Source of the DNA: Methanobrevibacter sp.
Lineage (GTDB): Archaea > Methanobacteriota > Methanobacteria > Methanobacteriales > Methanobacteriaceae
Length of the DNA: 17,157 nt
Assembly (NCBI GenBank): GCA_016838945.1
Contig: JADLKP010000023.1
Span: 1-17,157 of the forward strand
Direction of reading: 5' to 3'
The position numbers were made by a program, and so were the translations under genes. Under the pieces are notes generated by a model. The model saw nothing but the letters and a program-made list of their open reading frames with translations. It made no database searches and was not told the origin of the DNA. This document shows positions 13,171-17,157 of the stretch, one piece after another; within the stretch, counting starts at the first letter, position 1; each line of letters starts with the position of its first letter.

Positions 13171-13986
13171 TTAAAGTATATTGAAAATAGCTAAAGTTGA
13201 AATTACAGCCTCTTCGGTTCTTACGGTCTCGGTTCCTTGATTTGGAATTGTATTTAACTTTATAGTTTCCCACTTGGAACTTTCCACATTCTCTGAAATA
13301 GAAGAATATGGCCCTCCGAAGACGATAGCTATGTGATTTGAACTTTCCACCTTAGTTTTCAATTCGTCAAAAATAGTATCGATTGTATCTGCATACTTTG
13401 TAGTCTCAACCACAAAGTCGGGATTAACTAATTTTAAGCTATTTTTAAGACCTTTATTTGTAGATAATGTCTTAAATCCCCAGTAAATGTCATCTGGTTC
13501 ATCAGGTGTGACTATTACCTCTTTAGCAAACTTAGTGACTTTAAATGAAAATATCTTATTCACTGTAAGTTGCTCTTTGCAGAATGCTAACTTATCCATA
13601 CCTATATCTACAAAGGTACCTTTCTTATTCCTTTTTACAGTGTATCCTTGTCTGTAATCGCCTAATTCAGCTTTACCAACAGGATGATGAGGCACTCTTA
13701 AAGGAGGCAAAATACCGACATGCCTTAATTCAGGCTTTATTGGAATTGCCTTTTTTCTAAGGTATTGTGGAGTATCCATATATTGAAGAACTTCAGCAAT
13801 GAAATCTCCATCCTCTGTCTGTTCACTGTCTGGAATTGAAAGATCTTTATAAACCACAACCTCATCCACTTCAAACAAAGCTAAAGCCCTTCCAATTAAA
13901 CCCACTTTTGATGTTTTTAATTTTAAGTCTTTAGTTTCTGCTACGAATGAATTCGGTATAAAGACTGATAATTTATTATTCTGCAT
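13171..13986 (-). CDS. SPOUT-fold RNA methyltransferase, MTH1/SPOUT1 family
   Basis: This 271-aa protein matches the archaeal family of Methanothermobacter MTH1 (DUF171; human SPOUT1/C9orf114), predicted SAM-dependent RNA methyltransferases with a deep trefoil knot. The N-terminal SPOUT half reads LSVFIPNSFVAETKDLKLKT and VGLIGRALALFEVDEVVVYKD. An OB-like insert covers about 85-165 (HVGILPPLRVPHHP, GDYRQGYTVKRNKKGTFVDIG). The C-terminal knot region has the cofactor-pocket motif FGGPYSSI (223-230) and NTIPNQGTETVRTEEAVISTLAIFN (245-269). The RNA target is not established from sequence. I see no clear SD before the ATG. The gene stands just upstream of uL3, as in related genomes I remember. Confidence 0.85.
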   Translation of the reverse strand: MQNNKLSVFIPNSFVAETKDLKLKTSKVGLIGRALALFEVDEVVVYKDLSIPDSEQTEDGDFIAEVLQYMDTPQYLRKKAIPIKPELRHVGILPPLRVPHHPVGKAELGDYRQGYTVKRNKKGTFVDIGMDKLAFCKEQLTVNKIFSFKVTKFAKEVIVTPDEPDDIYWGFKTLSTNKGLKNSLKLVNPDFVVETTKYADTIDTIFDELKTKVESSNHIAIVFGGPYSSISENVESSKWETIKLNTIPNQGTETVRTEEAVISTLAIFNIL

Positions 13987-14469
13987 ATTATCAAATTTAA
14001 ATTTTTAATCTATAGGAATACATTTAATCAATAAATTAGAATAAAGCATTCAGTCAAAAAGAACTAAATTGCCAAATAAATCTAAAATCAATCTGTAAAA
14101 TAAGAAAAATAATAATTCATGATCTGCACGATTTAACGTAGTTATAAAACATAGCCCAAGCTAAACCATTAAAAAACCTATAAAATATGATTTCTTACAC
14201 CGATATTTAACATTAGACAGATGTTCAATACCAATAAATCATGAAAAGAAATAAAAAATTAAAAATTTCTTATAAATTACATAATGTAGACACATATAGA
14301 TTAGTAATATTTAAGTAATTTATAGTATATAAAGGTTTTGCTAAAAATAGAGTATTTTTTTGAAAAATCAAATGATTTTCAAATATATAATGATTATATT
14401 ACTATTTAGGGGCCATTATTTAAAAAATTTATTGTTTCCAGGAAAAAAACAAAAAAGAATTAGAAAGAT
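13987..14469. other. AT-rich spacer between two methyltransferase genes, no gene seen
   Basis: This stretch has no plausible coding region. Visible elements are plus-strand TATA-like boxes GTATATAAAGG (about 14325-14335) and AATATATAATG (about 14382-14392), the second about 26 bp before a GGGGCC at 14409-14414. An imperfect hairpin also occurs, TTGAAAAATC with GATTTTCAA (14360-14382, one bulged A). The minus-strand promoter of the SPOUT gene should lie near its left end, but I see no strong TATA box there. Confidence 0.6.
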
Positions 14470-15180
14470 TTATAAACTATCAAAATTTTCAACTCTCAAG
14501 ACAAGAACCTTCACATCCCTAGACTCATCAGTATGAAAATCATAAATCTTAGGTATTGGAAATTTATAGACAAGCTTGTGTGTCACTTCAGCACCTAAGT
14601 CCCTATAGTAATCAATTACAAACTCTTCAGTATTTTTCATATGAAATGAATAGATCACTTCAGCACTGTTTACTGCAAACTCCATAAATTTTCTATCTGC
14701 ATGTCTTGATCCCTTCTCCTGAGACCCAAAAGGTGGGTTTTGAATGAGAGTGTCAAATTTATTTAATGAGATTAAATTATCATCCATATTCTCATTATTG
14801 GTTTTATTTAATAAGTCGTTTATTGAATTAAATGAATTAATGTCTCCAACTATGAAATTTGTATTAGCTATACCTATATCATACACATCAGATATGCTAT
14901 TTTGAGTGATTTTTGCTAAAGCTATGGATTCATTATCAATGTCAACACCTAATGAATGACTTGCACCCATAAGTGAAGATGCAATTGCAAATATTCCTGT
15001 ACCGCATCCAAGGTCCAAAACATTCATGTTGTCAATGTCACCTAAACCATATGCATTCCATATCAAATCTGCAGCTATTGTTGCAGGTGTGGAATACTGT
15101 TCAAGATCAACCTTTGGATTTGGATGTTTAGGAACATTTTCCAAAATCATTTCAAGATGTTTCTTTTTTGAGATTTTCAT
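14470..15180 (-). CDS. METTL5-like SAM-dependent N6-adenine methyltransferase
   Basis: This 236-aa Rossmann-fold methyltransferase has the SAM-binding motif I VLDLGCGTGIFAIAS (54-68), the acidic GVDID (78-82) and the catalytic NPPF motif IV (148-151, in LIQNPPFGSQEKGSRHADRKFM). The N-terminal LEQYSTPATIAADLIW (26-41) is typical of the METTL5 group. Human METTL5 makes m6A in 18S rRNA, so 16S rRNA is a reasonable substrate here by inference. The usual FG-x-K residues after NPPF read FGSQEKGSRHAD. A polar stretch (about 117-140, rich in Asn) between motif I and NPPF looks like a lineage-specific insertion. The start has only a weak SD (TGTGAT). A TATA-rich stretch lies upstream, shared with the divergent secreted-protein gene. 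Confidence 0.85.
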   Translation of the reverse strand: MKISKKKHLEMILENVPKHPNPKVDLEQYSTPATIAADLIWNAYGLGDIDNMNVLDLGCGTGIFAIASSLMGASHSLGVDIDNESIALAKITQNSISDVYDIGIANTNFIVGDINSFNSINDLLNKTNNENMDDNLISLNKFDTLIQNPPFGSQEKGSRHADRKFMEFAVNSAEVIYSFHMKNTEEFVIDYYRDLGAEVTHKLVYKFPIPKIYDFHTDESRDVKVLVLRVENFDSL

Positions 15181-15326
15181 AGTATCACAAAATAATAAAA
15201 AATATAATATATTATATATTATAATTTTATTATTTTTTATATATTACCAAAAAAATGTTATTTTTATATCTGCAAGGAAATTATAATTTGAAAAGAGTTA
15301 TAATATATTAGATATAAACTATTTTT
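15181..15326. promoter_or_regulatory. Divergent promoter region
   Basis: This 146-bp, almost pure A/T intergenic region separates two divergent genes. Minus-strand TATA-like stretches (about 15199-15225) can serve the methyltransferase gene. On the plus strand TTATAATATATTA (15298-15310) is the likely TATA box of the secreted-protein gene. Its distance to the ATG at 15327 is about 20-25 bp, so transcription probably starts at or within a few bases of the start codon. Confidence 0.5.
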
Positions 15327-15977
15327 ATGAAAAGAATTCATTTATTATTTGCAATTTTTATTTTTGCAATATTATTCGTTGGATTGACTAATGTTAGTGC
15401 AGTTGATAGTTCAAAATGGAAAACGATTAATCTTGGAGATGCAGAATTTAAGATACCTCCAGAATATGAAAATGGATCTTTTTGGAATAATCATACTTTT
15501 TGTAAAGATAGCCCTTTTAATTTTGAAATAGAATATTTTACCGAAAGTAAATATGAATATTATGACTTCGGAGATGACATAACATCAACTAGCCCAGAGA
15601 ATATTCAAATAGATACTATTGGAAATCATGACGTGATAACATTTTTAAACTATCCCACTTATACAGCCAATACTGATTATTTTATTGAAATTTATTTTAT
15701 ATGTGGAAATAATACCTATAAAATTAGCCAAAATGGTACTAATATAAGTGAAAATGTAAAAGAAATCATAAGAACAAGCCCAAAACAAAATTTAACTTCA
15801 CAAGAATTTTATTCTAAGTTTTATAATTACCAAATAAAATATATGAAGTATTTAGATGATCTTGAATGGGTTTCTAATGATCTCCAACAATTTGAAAATC
15901 AGAAAAATCTCGAACGACAAGCTCAAAATGATAATATGTACTGGTATTTGTTTGGATATTACAGCAATAACTACTAA
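15327..15977 (+). CDS. Secreted hypothetical protein, probably glycosylated
   Basis: I do not recognise this 216-aa protein. A signal peptide is clear: MKR, a hydrophobic core (about 5-20) and a likely cleavage after NVSA (residue 25). The mature part opens WKTINLGDAEFKIPPEYENG, a style seen in small surface proteins of Methanobrevibacter. There are only two cysteines (C59, C126), fit for one disulphide, and six N-x-S/T sequons (N49, N55, N128, N136, N139, N155). Residues about 158-200 are probably one long charged helix (KFYNYQIKYMKYLDDLEWVSNDL), and the end is aromatic-rich (MYWYLFGYYSNNY). No membrane anchor is seen beyond the signal. There is no SD before the ATG, and the TATA spacing suggests a leaderless mRNA. 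It converges with the next gene. Confidence 0.8.
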   Translation: MKRIHLLFAIFIFAILFVGLTNVSAVDSSKWKTINLGDAEFKIPPEYENGSFWNNHTFCKDSPFNFEIEYFTESKYEYYDFGDDITSTSPENIQIDTIGNHDVITFLNYPTYTANTDYFIEIYFICGNNTYKISQNGTNISENVKEIIRTSPKQNLTSQEFYSKFYNYQIKYMKYLDDLEWVSNDLQQFENQKNLERQAQNDNMYWYLFGYYSNNY

Positions 15978-15990
15978 AACCAGTACTTTA

Positions 15991-16046
15991 ATTCAATTTT
16001 GAAATTTTTTGTCATGAATTTATTTAACTATTTTCTTCTTTTTTTT
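15991..16046 (+). terminator. U-tract terminator after the secreted-protein gene
   Basis: Downstream of the stop codon the plus strand has a weak TTCA/TGAA hairpin followed by TTTTTT (16005-16010), then a pyrimidine run ending in eight T residues (16039-16046). U-tracts of this kind stop archaeal RNA polymerase. No equivalent T-run is seen on the minus strand for the convergent gene. Confidence 0.45.
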
Positions 16047-16053
16047 ACCATTT

Positions 16054-17007
16054 TTATTTATAATCTTTAACTGACTTTATGAGTCTTTCCATATCTTCAA
16101 CAAGATATCTTATTTCATCAGAATCACTATCTAAAGAACTCATATTAAGTACTAATTCATTAGTTAATTCATCTACTTTTTCAATAATCAATTTTAAGAC
16201 ATCTATCCTATTTTTTATTTCATATTCCACTTTTGGAGAGTTATCTGATGAGAAGTTGATGATGTTTAATGTGGATTCAGCTTGTTCATAAAATAGATTG
16301 GTGCATGATTTTAAAGTAGACATAAATTTTTCATAAGTCATTTCTGTAGGAGAAAAGCGCTTTTCAATCATATCAATAGCTACTTTTTCTTTAACCTCAT
16401 ATAATTGCTTTAGATCATTCACTTGACTTTCGTATCTTTTAAGTGTTTGACTATTTGTTATTGGAGTTAATTCTATTTCCTCTTCTTTTTCAATGAGTTT
16501 TGGTTTATTTTCTTCTTGTGCCACCTGAGTTTTATTTTTATATTCGACTGATGTATAATCCTTCAAATATAGCACATATACTGTATAATAAGCCAAACAT
16601 ATTATCATTACTGGGAAAAGTAAAAAAAATAAATGATGAACAAACATTCCTAAAAATGCTATAAACATCCCCCCAAAAATTAGGCTTAAAGACCAATAGT
16701 CAAATATGTCACTACCATAAAGAATTTTTTTATCTTCAATAGTCCCAATACCTTTTTTTAGCCTTACATGAACAGCAACTTTAGATTTATAAGCATATTT
16801 TAAAATTTCATCATCTGTTAAAATGCCCTGTTTAGGTTCCATAATGAATTCACTATTTTGGTGGACATTTCTTTGAACTTCATTTCCTTCAATATCATAA
16901 GCTTTAGTAGAGAACCTACCTTTTTTGTAGGTTAATGGTGAAGTTAATCTTTTAATTTCTCTTTCTCTTAATTCTTCATCAAAAATAGTTTGTTCTGTCT
17001 TATCCAT
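16054..17007 (-). CDS. Hypothetical two-TM membrane protein with helical C-terminal domain
   Basis: I do not recognise this 317-aa protein. Residues 1-100 are soluble and charged, with a segment ILTDDEILKYAYKSKVAVHVRLKKG. Two transmembrane segments follow (about 104-123 and 126-148) with a short turn containing HH, so both ends should lie on the same side, probably the cytoplasm. A lysine/glutamate-rich linker (about 150-180) leads to an all-helical, coiled-coil-like domain (about 185-317; LKQLYEVKEKVAIDMIEKRF, DVLKLIIEKVDELTNEL, LVEDMERLIKSVKDYK). The arrangement is reminiscent of XpaC-type membrane proteins, but I see no decisive motif. GGGG about 6 bases before the ATG may act as SD, and AT-rich TATA-like sequence lies upstream. 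Base composition is even more AT-rich than in the ribosomal genes. Confidence 0.75.
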   Translation of the reverse strand: MDKTEQTIFDEELREREIKRLTSPLTYKKGRFSTKAYDIEGNEVQRNVHQNSEFIMEPKQGILTDDEILKYAYKSKVAVHVRLKKGIGTIEDKKILYGSDIFDYWSLSLIFGGMFIAFLGMFVHHLFFLLFPVMIICLAYYTVYVLYLKDYTSVEYKNKTQVAQEENKPKLIEKEEEIELTPITNSQTLKRYESQVNDLKQLYEVKEKVAIDMIEKRFSPTEMTYEKFMSTLKSCTNLFYEQAESTLNIINFSSDNSPKVEYEIKNRIDVLKLIIEKVDELTNELVLNMSSLDSDSDEIRYLVEDMERLIKSVKDYK

Positions 17008-17157
17008 ACTAACCCCTTTAAATATATGATTTTATATGTATAATTTTATATTTTTCATATAAACAATTTTTCATTACAGTGAAATATGTTAAAGATTCTA
17101 TAAAATAAATTAGAAATGTATTATTTAACAGATTAACAAAATATAAATAATAATGAT
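17008..17157. other. AT-rich upstream region at the window edge
   Basis: No gene is seen. Minus-strand TATA-like stretches (for example near 17020-17045) could drive the membrane-protein gene to the left. Nothing else stands out. Confidence 0.5.

Overview
The window is archaeal and most likely from Methanobacteriales, probably a Methanobrevibacter-like species. The DNA is visibly AT-rich. The ribosomal proteins are of archaeal type and, from memory, closely resemble those of Methanothermobacter and Methanobrevibacter. Shine-Dalgarno (SD) sites read GGTGAT or GGAGG, matching the archaeal 16S rRNA 3' end. TATA-type promoters precede several genes.

Positions 12530 down to 143, all on the minus strand, hold one long ribosomal-protein cluster (S10 plus spc type). 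The transcription order is uL3, uL4, uL23, uL2, uS19, uL22, uS3, uL29, aIF1 (SUI1), RNase P Rpp29, uS17, uL14, uL24, eS4, uL5, uS14, uS8, uL6, eL32, then a 483-bp gap, then eL19, uL18, uS5, uL30, uL15. Genes are tightly packed, with gaps of 0-54 bp, ATGA overlaps, and SD sites lying in the end of the preceding gene. uS14 is a 47-codon gene with a TTG start. uL18 and uS19 also probably start at TTG. uS8, uL14, uL23 and uL4 are given shorter starts than their longest open frames, based on SD spacing and family lengths.

The cluster is not continuous. Between eL32 and eL19 there is a terminator-like hairpin with U-tracts, a good TATA box, and about 26 bp downstream of it a locally GC-rich stretch that can fold. 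The last five genes therefore look like a second transcription unit with a long structured leader, or a small RNA lies in the gap. Past uL15, positions 58-141 hold two strong hairpins of unknown role.

Upstream of uL3 is a 640-bp spacer with inverted repeats, then a SPOUT-fold RNA methyltransferase (MTH1 / human SPOUT1 type), a second AT-rich spacer, and a METTL5-type adenine methyltransferase. These two probable rRNA-modifying enzymes next to the ribosomal cluster fit a common theme of ribosome synthesis.

The right end (15.2-17.2 kb) is accessory in character. It holds a small secreted, probably glycosylated protein on the plus strand, possibly leaderless, convergent with a two-TM membrane protein with a helical cytoplasmic domain. 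Neither has a function I recognise. I saw no tRNA, rRNA, CRISPR array, IS element or phage gene. The best candidates for something undescribed are the eL32-eL19 leader/ncRNA region and the paired hairpins after uL15.
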